Shown here: piece by piece, positions 1 through 8,068 of the stretch
Numbering within the stretch: the stretch's first letter is position 1
How the letters are laid out: each line of letters opens with the position of its first letter
Source of the DNA: Desulfuromonadaceae bacterium
GTDB lineage: Bacteria > Desulfobacterota > Desulfuromonadia > Desulfuromonadales > SZUA-401
Length of the DNA: 10,760 nt
Direction: 5' to 3'
NCBI GenBank assembly: GCA_003246035.1
Contig: QKBP01000060.1
Span: forward strand, 1-10,760
Translations under genes and position numbers: made by a program
The notes under the pieces: generated by a model
Told to the model about the DNA's origin: nothing
Database searches by the model: none
The model's input: the letters and a program-made list of their open reading frames with translations, nothing else

Positions 1-655
1 TGAGCCGGGCCGTGACGCAGGAGGCGAGGAAGCTGGCGATGGCGCCGGTGAGGGTGCGGTAGCCGATCAGGTCGTCCATCTTCAGGGGGTTGACCGCGAA
101 GCGGCGGATCGAGAGCATCGGACCGTCGACGGCCAGCGGCGGGATGATGGCGTTCACGCGCGAGCCGTCCGGCAGCCGCGCGTCGACCATCGGCGACGAC
201 TCGTCGATGCGCCGCCCGACCCGGGAGATGATCCGGTCGATGATGTTGCGCATGTGGCCGTCGTTGACGAAGCGCGCCGCGGTCTTCTCGATCTTGCCGT
301 AGCGCTCGATGTAGATCTGGCGGTAGGTGTTGCACAGGATGTCGGAAATCGACGGGTCCTGCAGCAGCGGCTCGAGAGGGCCGAGGCCGGTCAGCTCGTG
401 GATCAGCTCGCGGATCAGCTGTTGCCGCTCGTCCTCGTTCATCGGCAACCCCTCGTCGTGCAGGAAATCCTCGACGAGATCGGCCACCGCATCGCGGATC
501 TCGGCCTCGTCGACGCTGTCGAGGGCCGCGAGGTCGACCTCCTCGACCAGGGTGGCGTGGAGCCGCGTCTTGATGTCGTAGAATCGCTCGTCGCGGCCCG
601 GGGCGATCTCGCCCAGGTCGTCAGGATAGCTCTGAATCTGTTCCCTCAGTGCCAC
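1..655 (-). CDS. tadA: Tad pilus motor ATPase TadA/CpaF, N-terminal part (runs off the left edge)
   Basis: This is the first 218 residues of the cytoplasmic secretion ATPase (GspE/VirB11 superfamily) that energises Flp pilus assembly. I translated it from a GTG start at 655-653, which an AGGAGGTG Shine-Dalgarno site 5-6 bases upstream supports; no ATG lies further upstream in this frame. Family signatures are LGPLEPLL at residues 91-98, [10 protein letters not shown] at 100-109, and the CpaF-type run [20 protein letters not shown] at 145-164, followed by a [13 protein letters not shown] stretch and SIRRF at 182-186. An acidic N-terminal helical domain comes before these. The Walker A and B motifs lie beyond the window, so the catalytic part cannot be checked. 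The gene starts 10 bases after the tadZ stop, consistent with translation from one transcript. Assignment to the CpaF family is very secure. Confidence 0.95.
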   Translation of the reverse strand, partial: MALREQIQSYPDDLGEIAPGRDERFYDIKTRLHATLVEEVDLAALDSVDEAEIRDAVADLVEDFLHDEGLPMNEDERQQLIRELIHELTGLGPLEPLLQDPSISDILCNTYRQIYIERYGKIEKTAARFVNDGHMRNIIDRIISRVGRRIDESSPMVDARLPDGSRVNAIIPPLAVDGPMLSIRRFAVNPLKMDDLIGYRTLTGAIASFLASCVTARL

Positions 656-665
656 GTTACACCTC

Positions 666-1844
666 CTAAACCGCCTTGCCGAAGATGCCCCGGATGCCGC
701 GGAAGCCGTTGTGGGCGGCGGGGTTCAGCAGTCGTTCGACAAAAGCGCTGATATTGGTTGCGAGCTGGGAGTGGGGCAGAAACTGGACGATCGGAGTGCC
801 GCGGTTGATCGACTGTATGACGTCGGCGTAGTCGTTGGGGAAGAGCCAGTAGATCCGCTTGTGCAGGGTCTCCTCGGCGCTCTCGATGCTCAGCGTGCCC
901 CCCTTGTGGTAGCGGTTGACGACGTATTCGATTTTGTCCGAACGGATGCCGAGCTCGGTGAGCAGTCTTTTCAGGCGAACGGCGTTGCGCAGCGCCGGCA
1001 ACGCGAGCTCGGTGACGATGAAGACCTTCTCCGACTGGCGGAAGGAGGCGACACCGCAGTCGTTGACGTACATCGAGGCGCAGTCGATGACGACCGTCGC
1101 GTAGTGCTGCTTGAGCAGATCGATAATGCGCGCGACGTGCTCCGGACGGATCTCCTCGCTGCGCTCGGGGAGATTGGGCGCGGCGAGCAGCGCGAGGCCG
1201 CTCGCGTGACGGGCCATGCAGTCCTTGAGCAGGGCGGCGTCGAGGCGGTGGAAGTTGGCGGAGATATCGGCCATGTCGGTCTTGGGCTGCAGATCGAGCA
1301 GCACGGTGCTGTCGCCCGATTGGCAGCTCAAATCGCACAGCGCCACCGGCTGCTTGTTCTGAAGCCCCAGGGTCACGGCGGTGTTGGTGGCCAGCACCGT
1401 GGTGCCGGCTCCCCCTTTGGCGCTGACGAAGCTGAACACGCGACCGGTGGCGAGGGGGCCATCCTGGGCCAGGCGGGCGTGGACGTCGTCGAGCGCTTTC
1501 TGGAACAGCCTGCCCTGCAGGGGGCGGACGAAAAACTCCGCCGCCCCCGCCTTCATCGCCGTGACGATCAGTTCGGGCTGCTGGGTACTCGAGACGACAA
1601 ACACCGTGGCCTGCGGGTAGGTGCCGCGCAGACGGCCGATGCGCTCGCAGAGCGTCCCGTCCCGGGGCGCATCGTCGATGACGATGACGCAGGGGAGGGC
1701 CTGGGGCGCGCGGGGCTCCGTTTCAGCGCGGCCCGTGTGCCAGTCGATGTGTTCGACGCCGGGGATGGTGTCGAGGATACCGGTGACCTCGCTGCTCAGG
1801 TCGGGACAGGCGATCTCTGTCGCCAGGGTCAGGTTCATGCTCAT
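666..1844 (-). CDS. tadZ: Tad pilus localisation ATPase TadZ/CpaE
   Basis: A 392-residue MinD/ParA-type protein that, in this family, positions the Tad machine at the cell pole or membrane. Residues about 50-125 form a receiver-like domain (VIDDAP at 55-60). Its beta-5 motif is VRPL (106-109), with Arg where true receivers have Lys, so it is probably a non-phosphorylated pseudo-receiver. The ATPase domain begins near residue 135. The P-loop is KGGAGTT at 143-149: the deviant Walker signature Lys143 is kept, but the second P-loop Lys is replaced by Thr148. CDLSCQSGD (170-178) and VVIDCAS (251-257) match the switch and Walker B regions. The ATG at 1844 has GGAGAG about 7 bases upstream. The gene lies 55 bases after the TadG-like gene and just before tadA. 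CpaE/TadZ identity is firm; how active the ATPase is remains an inference. Confidence 0.93.
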   Translation of the reverse strand: MSMNLTLATEIACPDLSSEVTGILDTIPGVEHIDWHTGRAETEPRAPQALPCVIVIDDAPRDGTLCERIGRLRGTYPQATVFVVSSTQQPELIVTAMKAGAAEFFVRPLQGRLFQKALDDVHARLAQDGPLATGRVFSFVSAKGGAGTTVLATNTAVTLGLQNKQPVALCDLSCQSGDSTVLLDLQPKTDMADISANFHRLDAALLKDCMARHASGLALLAAPNLPERSEEIRPEHVARIIDLLKQHYATVVIDCASMYVNDCGVASFRQSEKVFIVTELALPALRNAVRLKRLLTELGIRSDKIEYVVNRYHKGGTLSIESAEETLHKRIYWLFPNDYADVIQSINRGTPIVQFLPHSQLATNISAFVERLLNPAAHNGFRGIRGIFGKAV

Positions 1845-1899
1845 GGCAGACTCTCCAGGTAATGGCGCCTGTGGCGCGCTGCCAGCGTTCTCTCGTTGT

Positions 1900-3590
1900 T
1901 CACTCCACCAGGTAGGTGACGGTCCGGACGCCGGTCGGACCCCCGCCGAGACCCGGGGGACGGATCAGTCCCTCGAAGGCGATCGCGCCGCCCTGGTAGG
2001 GGACCGGGCAGGCGTAGCTGTCGTCGTTCAACAGCGACGGCGAATGTTCGAGCAGGTTGCAGCCCAGCGTCTGCGCCGACGGCGCGAGCATCACCGGGTC
2101 GCGGCATTCGTAGCAGTCCCCCCCCTTCCAGATGCGGGTCACCAGGAAGTTGGCGAGCCCGACGTAGTGCAGCTCGTTGTCCTCCTGGACCTCTGCGTTG
2201 CTGGTGTCGAAGCTGCTCGGGTCGAAGCCGCCGCAGGCGCCGGCGAAGATCACCGGGATGGTGAACAGCAGGGTCTCGCCGCGGGCCCCGGATGTCGCGA
2301 TGTGGTCGCCGTCGAGCGGCGGGTTGACGGCGGTCTGCGCGGCGCTGAACTGAATGTCCTTTTTCAGTTTGACGGGCGGGGTGACCTTCTCCAGCAGCTT
2401 GTCCATGACCGTCGTCATCGAGCCGGTGGTCGCGGCCACCGGCGGGTAGCCGGCGTAGCCGAGGGCCTTGTTGTAATCGGGGACGTAGACTTTTTCGTTC
2501 GTGATGCCGTCGTGGTCGAAGTCGAACTTGTCGTTGATGTGGCGGATCAGCTGTTCGCCGGCGGCGCCGTTGCCGAAGAAGCGCTCGTCGCCGAAGGGAT
2601 TGTAGGGGCTCGCGACGCTGGTGTAGAGGCTCTCGAGGCGGGCCTGGAACCCGGCGGAGTCGTTCCCCGACTGCATGAGCACCCCAAGGCCTGGCGTTCC
2701 TGGTCCGAGAGGGTGATGTAGCGCGGCAGATGGGAGTAGCGGGTCAGCGGGTCGCTCGCCCCGGGGGCGATGTAGCCGGGAAAGTCGCCCCCCAGGCCGC
2801 AGACGATGTTCTCGCCGAAATTGCCCTCGCAGCCGTTGAAGCCCGGGTCCCAGGGGTAGGGGCGGAAGTTCACCACCGCGGTACGGTTGAGCAGGTCGGT
2901 GATGCGGTTGAACTGCTCGGAGCCGTCGGCATCGAAGAGGTCGGCGATCTCCGTTTGGCTGGCCCCCCCGCCGCCGCCCAGGGTCAGGGCGGTCCAGCCG
3001 GCGGTATTCTCGTTCGATGAAAAGGTGTAGGTCTTGATGCCGCAGGCCGTGAGTTCGCCGGCATGCGGACCGGTGGAGGGGATGCAGCTGACGATGGTCA
3101 GGGGGATGGTCAGCTCGGTGCGGTCCTGAACGGCCAGCGCATCGACCGGCACGGTGGTGCTCGGCGCAAACATGTAGAAGATATGCTCGACCTCGACGCG
3201 GGCCTGGACGCGGACGCCGTTGAAGGGGGTGTCTCCCGGTGACCAGCGTTCCGTGAACGGCGCGCCGAGGTTGTCGACATCCCAGTGGCCGAGGGTGACA
3301 ACGACCTGCTCGCTGTCGAGCCCGACGTTGCGCGCCAACACCTCGTTGGCGGTGATGGTCGCCTCGGCCGCGCTGACGGCCAGCCCGGCCGCACCGCTTA
3401 AGGCCCCGAGCTGGCCGGCTCCGGCCAGCGCCGAGGCGTCGACGGCCTGTTGCAGCTGAAGCTTGGCGTTGTGCAGGTGGCCGATATCGACCACCAGCGC
3501 GACGATCAGCAGCAGGGCGACCAGCAGGATCGCGACCAGCGGCGCAACGGCGCCGCGCTGGTTGTGCAGGATGCACTGTCGCGTGCGCAT
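1900..3590 (-). pseudogene. tadG: TadG-like pilus assembly protein, interrupted by a one-base frameshift near 2682-2685
   Basis: The N-terminus is a TadE/TadG-type membrane anchor: QRGAV at residues 11-15, a hydrophobic segment at about 15-35, then DIGHLHNAKLQLQQAVDASA, the usual signature of Flp-assembly TadE/G-like proteins. The frame runs to SDQERQALG near 2690. It then needs one extra base to continue as VLMQSGNDSAGFQ and on to a natural stop at 1900-1902. Adding one G to the four-G run (CCCC at 2682-2685 on the plus strand) restores a single frame of about 563 residues. The second half contains a calcium-loop-like DFDHDG stretch (about 2506-2523) and several Cys residues, including CYEC. 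I chose ATG 3590 (AAAGGTG site 5 bases upstream). An in-frame ATG at 3611 with GGAGGA 9 bases upstream is also possible. The break may be a sequencing error in a homopolymer, a true mutation, or recoding. Confidence 0.8.
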
Positions 3591-3642
3591 GAGACACCTT
3601 TCAGGGAGCATGTACTGACATCCTCCGCGCAGAGCACGGGTC

Positions 3643-3927
3643 TTAATCGATCGCGCCGCCGGCCAGGCCGAGATCGAAGACTTTCACTTCCTTGGCCGGA
3701 GGTTCGGCGAAGCTCTTGTTGTAGACATCCATGAGGCCCTCGGCGTTGACCCCCTCGAGCCCTGCGGGGGTGACGCCGGCGAAACGGTAGTCGGGATAGG
3801 CAATCTGGTTCTCCAGGGTGCTGCGGGTGGCCATGCCGAACTCCTGGTCGAGGAGATAGGCTTCGTTGACGAGTGTGCAGCCGCTCATGGCGGTGACGGC
3901 GGCCAGGGCCAACACAATGCGTTTCAT
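3643..3927 (-). CDS. Small predicted outer-membrane lipoprotein of the tad operon
   Basis: A 94-residue protein with a lipoprotein signal peptide: MKR, a hydrophobic stretch, then AMSGC with the lipidated Cys at position 17. The residue after Cys is Thr, not Asp, so Lol sorting to the outer membrane is expected. The mature part is about 78 residues, short and polar, with YPDYRFAGV and YNKSFAEPPAKEVKVFDLGLA as its most distinctive segments. I do not recognise a named family. The start has AAGGAGA 6 bases upstream. The gene lies 15 bases after the secretin stop and before tadG. A small lipoprotein beside a secretin suggests a pilotin or secretin-accessory role, but this is inferred from context only. 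It is too short to be the TPR lipoprotein TadD. Confidence 0.85.
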   Translation of the reverse strand: MKRIVLALAAVTAMSGCTLVNEAYLLDQEFGMATRSTLENQIAYPDYRFAGVTPAGLEGVNAEGLMDVYNKSFAEPPAKEVKVFDLGLAGGAID

Positions 3928-3945
3928 GAGGTTCTCCTTTCCGGC

Positions 3946-5478
3946 CTACAGGGTGCCGAACGGCTGGTGCCCGAAGTGACCCTCCAGCCCGCCGCTGACG
4001 GTCGGGGCGTTCGCCCCCAGGTCCGTCACCGGCCGGGGGGTGAAGGGGTGGTGGTCGATCTCGGGGAGATCGTTGTCGCGGCGCCCCTCGAGACGGCGCT
4101 CGATATAGAATTCGTACCAGTTGGGCGGCTCGAACGCTTCGCCGGGGAAGCGCGCACTCCCCTCGGGGTTCGGCTTGACCAGGTGCGGCGTCACCGCGAT
4201 CAGCAGGTCGGTTTTTTCCTGCTGATAGCTGGTGCTGCTGAACAGGGCACCGATAATCGGCAGGTTGCCGAGGCCCGGGATCTTGTCGACGGTTTCGCGG
4301 ATGTTGTCCTGCAGCAGGCCGGCCAGGGCCAGGGTCTGCCCGTCCTGCAGCTGTACCATGGTTTCGAGTTTCCGCGTCGTCAGGCCCGGGATGGTGAAGT
4401 TGAGGGCCCCCGATCCGGAGACCGAATTGAGCTCGATGGAGGTGTCGGAGGAGAGCTGCGTCACGCTCGGGTTGACGCGCAGGCTGATGCGTCCGTCGCT
4501 GAGCACCACCGGGGTGAAGACCAGGCCGACGCCGAACTCGCGGAACTCGACGGTGATCGTATTGTTGTCCTGGGCGACCGGGATGGGGATCTCGCCGCCC
4601 GCCAGGAAGCTCGCCTCCTGGCCGCTCATGGTGATCAGGCGCGGTTCCGCGAGGGTGCGGGCCAGCCCCTCCGATTCAAGGAACTTGAGGGCGGCGGTGA
4701 CTTCCCCGTTATCGAAGCTGCCGAAGATGTTGGCCTTGTTGCCGAGAAAATTGACGAACACGCTCCCCGCGGTGGCGTCGGCCAGCTTCCCGACCGTGTC
4801 GACGCCGAGGCTGCCGAGGCCGATCACCCCGGCGAAGGTGGTGTCGAGCTGGTTGACGGCCCCTGAGACGCTCCAGTCCTTGGTGCTGCTGCGGCTGACC
4901 TCGGCGAACTTCACTTCGAGCATCACCTGCTGCAGGCCTGCCACCTGGAGGAGATTGGTGACCCCGAAACCCGACTTGCCCGAGCCCTCTTCGCCCCGCT
5001 TGCCGCTCCCTTGACGCGGCAGGTAGGTCTGCGCGAGGCGCAACACCTGGTCGACGATTTCCGGCCCCGACACGGTGCCCGAGAGCACGATGCCGGTCTC
5101 CGAGCCGTGCACCTCGATCTTCTGCTGGGGATAGAGGGTGGCGATCCGTTCCTTGAGCCCGGTCAAATCGAGGGTGACGGTGACATCAAGCAGTGTCTTG
5201 CCGACGTTCTCCTGCCACAGGATGATGCTGGTGTAGCCGACCTGCTTGCCGTAGACGTAGAGGTCGCGGGGGGAGAGCACCACGACGTCGGCGATTTTCG
5301 GGTCGGCGATCGAGACCCGTTTGAAGGGGTGCGTGGTCCTGACCAGTTCCGAGCCGCCGAGCTTGGTGGCGAAGGTCTGGCGCTCGATGTCGGCCGCGCA
5401 GGCTGTGCCCGCGAGGGCCGCGGCGATCAGGATGGTCAACAGCGTGGTCACGAGCCCGGATTGACGATAGCGTGTCAT
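3946..5478 (-). CDS. rcpA: Tad pilus outer-membrane secretin RcpA/CpaC
   Basis: A 510-residue secretin that forms the outer-membrane channel through which the Flp pilus leaves the cell. A signal peptide ends near ACA (26-28). Residues about 30-105 are the pilus-type secretin N-terminal domain (VSIADPKIADVVVLSPRDLYVYGK). A BON-like segment follows (VLSGTVSGPEIVDQVLRLA, 131-149), then a Gly/Ser/Lys-rich linker at about 157-170. The secretin core runs from about 175 to 435, with QVMLEVKFAEVSR at 184-196, TLAEPRLITMSGQ at 275-287, VGLVFTPVV at 317-325 and the hallmark IPGLGNLPIIGALFSS at 400-415. The tail has PNWYEFYIERRLEGR. An AGGAGG site precedes ATG 5478, and the cpaB stop lies 9 bases upstream. 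Length and motif order fit the RcpA/CpaC family. Confidence 0.96.
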   Translation of the reverse strand: MTRYRQSGLVTTLLTILIAAALAGTACAADIERQTFATKLGGSELVRTTHPFKRVSIADPKIADVVVLSPRDLYVYGKQVGYTSIILWQENVGKTLLDVTVTLDLTGLKERIATLYPQQKIEVHGSETGIVLSGTVSGPEIVDQVLRLAQTYLPRQGSGKRGEEGSGKSGFGVTNLLQVAGLQQVMLEVKFAEVSRSSTKDWSVSGAVNQLDTTFAGVIGLGSLGVDTVGKLADATAGSVFVNFLGNKANIFGSFDNGEVTAALKFLESEGLARTLAEPRLITMSGQEASFLAGGEIPIPVAQDNNTITVEFREFGVGLVFTPVVLSDGRISLRVNPSVTQLSSDTSIELNSVSGSGALNFTIPGLTTRKLETMVQLQDGQTLALAGLLQDNIRETVDKIPGLGNLPIIGALFSSTSYQQEKTDLLIAVTPHLVKPNPEGSARFPGEAFEPPNWYEFYIERRLEGRRDNDLPEIDHHPFTPRPVTDLGANAPTVSGGLEGHFGHQPFGTL

Positions 5479-5487
5479 GGCGCCCTC

Positions 5488-6312
5488 CTAGTAGCGGTCT
5501 TCGGAGTCGGGATCCTTGAACCGGACGCTGTCGCGATCGGACCCGCGGATGACTTCGACGTTATAGGGAACCGTCTTCTGCTCGGCCACCCGCGAGTGGA
5601 GCGTCTGCACGGGGGCTGCCTTGGCGACCTTGGGCGGCGCCTGGGTCTCGCCGTCGAGCGGGTTGCGCAGGACCAGATGGAGGCTGCCGAGGTGCATCTG
5701 CAGCGCCAGGCGCTCCGCCTCGGGCGGTTTGACCTGCAGGGTGACGGTTCGTACCACCTCGGGTTTCCCCTCGTCCTTTTCGGTGGCCTGGGCGATGGCC
5801 AGCACGCGGATGTTCTGGAGAATGGTCTTGGCCTTGCGATTCTTGCCGTTGGTTTCGACGCCGATGACATCGACGACCGAGTTGGGGAGGATGAAGCCGC
5901 CCACCCCGGTGACCTCGTCGACACGGATCGCCATGGCCCGGTTCCCCGGCTCGATCAGCGCCACCAGGCCCGCTCCGGAGCCGGGCTCGGCCAGTTCGGC
6001 GTCGAGCACCGGCGAGCCTGCGACCATGCGGGTCACCGCGATGCGACCGTTCACCGCCTCGATCGAATCAAAGGCGCCCTGCGGGGTGTTGTCCGCGGGC
6101 CAGTTGCTGAGGATCAGGTTGTCCGGGCCGAGCCGCGTACCGAGAGGGATGTCGGTGGCGGCGAGCACGATCTGGTCGGTGTCGACCCGGGGTGACACCA
6201 CCGCCGCCTGGGAAGCTTCCTTGTCGAGGAGCCATTCCCGGGTCAGCCACACCGCGAGCAAACCGAAGACCACGGCCAGCCCGAATGCGATGAGTGCTCC
6301 GTATTTTTTCAT
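5488..6312 (-). CDS. cpaB: Flp pilus assembly protein CpaB/RcpC
   Basis: A 274-residue inner-membrane-anchored periplasmic protein. Residues about 5-27 form one transmembrane helix. An SAF domain follows at about 46-108 (IVLAATDIPLGTRLGPDNL, then GSPVLDAELAEPGSG). The RcpC/CpaB domain comes next, with RAMAIRVDEVTGVGGFILPN at about 125-144 and VDVIGV at 147-152. The C-terminus is a Pro/Ala-rich and charged tail. In characterised tad systems this protein works with the RcpA secretin, probably contacting peptidoglycan or gating the pore. The ATG at 6312 has a strong GAGGAGGAG site. Gaps are 18 bases from the TadE-like gene above and 9 bases to rcpA below, so all three are probably co-transcribed. 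Confidence 0.95.
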   Translation of the reverse strand: MKKYGALIAFGLAVVFGLLAVWLTREWLLDKEASQAAVVSPRVDTDQIVLAATDIPLGTRLGPDNLILSNWPADNTPQGAFDSIEAVNGRIAVTRMVAGSPVLDAELAEPGSGAGLVALIEPGNRAMAIRVDEVTGVGGFILPNSVVDVIGVETNGKNRKAKTILQNIRVLAIAQATEKDEGKPEVVRTVTLQVKPPEAERLALQMHLGSLHLVLRNPLDGETQAPPKVAKAAPVQTLHSRVAEQKTVPYNVEVIRGSDRDSVRFKDPDSEDRY

Positions 6313-6330
6313 ACTCTCCTCCTCTGCCCG

Positions 6331-6834
6331 TTAAGGCTCCTGGGGATCCTCGTAATCTCCGGTGACGGTGAAGGTGATGGTTTCAGGGTGGGTATACCCA
6401 GGGACCAGCCCGACGATGATCGACGGCATGAAGTTCCTCACCCGTACGCTGACGGTCAGCGGCTTGCGGGTGACGTTATTGACACTCTCGGGGGAGCGGA
6501 TATCGACCAGCAGGATGTCGGCCGGCGCGTAAAGAGCGCCGAGGTAATCGCGCACCGCCAGGTCGACGGCGTCCCAGCGGTCGATTTCGGGACCACAGCC
6601 GAGCGCCTGGATGGCCGGCGGGCCGTCGTTGAAACAGTTGAAATTGTCGGCCACGACCCCAGTACGCAGCCCTTCGCGTGCGGCGTTGGAGACGAAGTGC
6701 TTCTGGAAGAAGGTCAGCCCGAACTCGATGATGCCGAACAGTACCAGCAGGAGGAGGGTGGCGATCACGGCGAACTCGACCGTTGCGGCGCCCCGCTCGG
6801 AAATTAAAGCTCTATGTGTGATCGCTTGCCGCAT
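6331..6834 (-). CDS. Second TadE/TadF-like pseudopilin
   Basis: A 167-residue TadE-family minor pilin. Near the N-terminus is a class-III prepilin cleavage motif, ERGAATVEFAV (Gly, four residues, then Glu-Phe), followed by a roughly 22-residue hydrophobic helix and the family motif IIEFGLTFFQKHFVSNAAREGLR. TadV would be expected to process it after the Gly. The C-terminal region is a soluble beta-rich domain with two Cys (NCF, GCG). I chose ATG 6834 because GAGG sits 6 bases before it. A GTG 12 bases upstream (6846) is in frame but has no Shine-Dalgarno site. It follows the first tadE by 16 bases and resembles it closely in the N-terminal third, indicating an old duplication. It may fill the TadF role; TadE versus TadF cannot be decided from sequence alone. 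Confidence 0.9.
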   Translation of the reverse strand: MRQAITHRALISERGAATVEFAVIATLLLLVLFGIIEFGLTFFQKHFVSNAAREGLRTGVVADNFNCFNDGPPAIQALGCGPEIDRWDAVDLAVRDYLGALYAPADILLVDIRSPESVNNVTRKPLTVSVRVRNFMPSIIVGLVPGYTHPETITFTVTGDYEDPQEP

Positions 6835-6850
6835 GGCGTGCCTCACAGAG

Positions 6851-7372
6851 TTAGGGCGTCAGCGGGGTCTGGTCCTGGCGAACGAAGAGGGCCGTGCCCC
6901 GGATATGCTCGATGGCGTTGACTTCGGCCCCCTCGATGCCGGGGAGCAGGATCAGCAGGTCCCAGAGAACCGGGTCCCAGATGTCGGCGGTGCGTACGTC
7001 GACGGAGACTTCGAAGGAGCGCAGGTCGTTGCCGCCGGCGTCGAGGGTGGTCTCGTCGATGCGGATGGCAATGAAGCTGGCGTCGCCGCAGCAGTTCGCG
7101 GGGTTGTCGACCAACTCGTCGCCGTAGACCCCCCGGAGCATTTCGAGGACTGCCTGCCTCACGACCGGCGCCGGGTCTTCCTCGACCCTGAGCTTGGCCG
7201 CGGCGCGTGCACCTTCACGGGCCGCGTTGCGGATGTAGTGCGACTGCATCCACAGGAAGCCGAATTCGATGATGCCGAACAACAGCACGAAGAGCAGCAG
7301 GGCGAGCAGGGCGAATTCAACGGTCACCGCGCCGCGCTGATCGTTTGAGATGTCGGGTTCGAAGCATCTCAT
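6851..7372 (-). CDS. tadE: TadE-like pseudopilin
   Basis: A 173-residue minor pseudopilin with prepilin motif QRGAVTVEFALL: Gly14 is the expected cleavage site, with Glu19-Phe20 at +5/+6. A hydrophobic helix follows at about 20-40, then IIEFGFLWMQSHYIRNAAREGARAA, the TadE family signature. The remainder is a soluble domain containing a CC pair at 94-95. TadE proteins are cleaved by TadV and are needed for pilus assembly but are not the main pilin. The ATG at 7372-7370 overlaps the tadV stop (ATGA), so the two are translationally coupled. The same reading frame stays open much further upstream, but that part is an antisense-type extension inside tadV and is not included. Confidence 0.94.
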   Translation of the reverse strand: MRCFEPDISNDQRGAVTVEFALLALLLFVLLFGIIEFGFLWMQSHYIRNAAREGARAAAKLRVEEDPAPVVRQAVLEMLRGVYGDELVDNPANCCGDASFIAIRIDETTLDAGGNDLRSFEVSVDVRTADIWDPVLWDLLILLPGIEGAEVNAIEHIRGTALFVRQDQTPLTP

Positions 7373-7986
7373 AGCAGCCGCCCCCACTGCTGAAAGGCGA
7401 AGAAGCCGAAGGCAATCGCCGCCGCGTAAGGGAAGCGCAACCGTTCTCCGCCGCGCGACGGGAGCAAGGCACGCGGGTCGCGGGTATATGCCATGGCCTT
7501 GAACGCCAGGGCCCAGGCCGCGGCGCGCTCGCGCAGGTTGGCCTCGAGCAGGTAATGGAGGAGCGCGAGGAGCCCGCCCATCAGCCCCATGTAGAGAAAC
7601 ACCTGGAAAATACCGAAGGGGCCGAGCAGCGCACCCAGCGACGCCAGCGCCTTGACGTCGCCGCCCCCCATGCCGCCGAGGGCGTAGGGGCCGATCAACA
7701 GCGCGAAGCCGGTCAGCAGGCCGAGTGCGGCGCTGAGCAGGCCGGCGCTGCCGGCGGTTAAAAACTGCAGGAAGGCCCCCGCGATGGCGAGGGTCAGGGT
7801 CAGAGAGTTGGGGATCCTGGAATGCAGGGTGTCGGTGGCACAAAAAGCGAACAGAAAGACGGAGGCGAGGATGATGAGCAGGGCCTGGTCGCCGTCGTAA
7901 CGGCTGACCATCAACCATACCAGCAGGGACATGGCTGTAAGCCCTGTCACCATGCGCGGTAGCTGCTGGTTATCAACCCGTTTCAT
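7369..7986 (-). CDS. tadV: Flp prepilin peptidase TadV/CpaA (A24 aspartic protease)
   Basis: A 205-residue polytopic membrane protease that removes the leader from Flp prepilins and TadE-type pseudopilins. Two catalytic Asp residues are visible in A24 context: Asp52 in ATDTLHSRIPN and Asp110 in GMGGGDVKALA. There are about five to six hydrophobic helices (roughly 12-30, 35-52, 62-76, 82-101, 113-145 and 186-200). It lacks the N-terminal Cys-rich methyltransferase domain of PilD-type enzymes, as expected for the TadV/CpaA branch. The C-terminus has ERLRFPYAAAIAFGFF, common in this branch. The ATG at 7986 is preceded by GGAGGCAGGA. It lies 82 bases after flp pilin 2, with a hairpin in that gap, and overlaps tadE by 4 bases. 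Confidence 0.95.
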   Translation of the reverse strand: MKRVDNQQLPRMVTGLTAMSLLVWLMVSRYDGDQALLIILASVFLFAFCATDTLHSRIPNSLTLTLAIAGAFLQFLTAGSAGLLSAALGLLTGFALLIGPYALGGMGGGDVKALASLGALLGPFGIFQVFLYMGLMGGLLALLHYLLEANLRERAAAWALAFKAMAYTRDPRALLPSRGGERLRFPYAAAIAFGFFAFQQWGRLL

Positions 7987-8015
7987 GTTCCTGCCTCCGT
8001 CGATCTGTTCGTCAG

Positions 8016-8047
8016 GTGAGGCGCTGCCAGGGGTTGGGGCGCCTCAC
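8016..8047 (-). promoter_or_regulatory. Intercistronic hairpin after the second flp pilin
   Basis: A perfect 9-base inverted repeat, GTGAGGCGC (8016-8024) and GCGCCTCAC (8039-8047), has a 14-base loop. It lies 21 bases past the flp2 stop and 29 bases before tadV. No U-tract follows on the minus strand, so it is not a classical intrinsic terminator. It more likely protects or attenuates the pilin mRNA, so that pilin is made in excess over the machinery genes. That function is inferred. Confidence 0.6.
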
Positions 8048-8068
8048 GAAATCCATCGTCCCAGGACC

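Noticed and set aside
254..2721. Long plus-strand frames (for example 254-751, 711-1862, 1621-2721, 3967-4866, 5011-6195)
   Set aside because: They lie antisense to tad genes with clear family motifs, are low-complexity (rich in Arg, Gly, Val, Asp), and arise from GC-rich third-position bias.
6835..6846. GTG start at 6846 for the second TadE-like gene
   Set aside because: It has no Shine-Dalgarno site, while the ATG at 6834 has GAGG at a good distance.
7373..7918. Upstream extension of the tadE reading frame to 7918
   Set aside because: The added residues are Arg/Pro-rich nonsense lying over tadV. The ATG at 7372 gives a normal TadE N-terminus and a coupled ATGA overlap.
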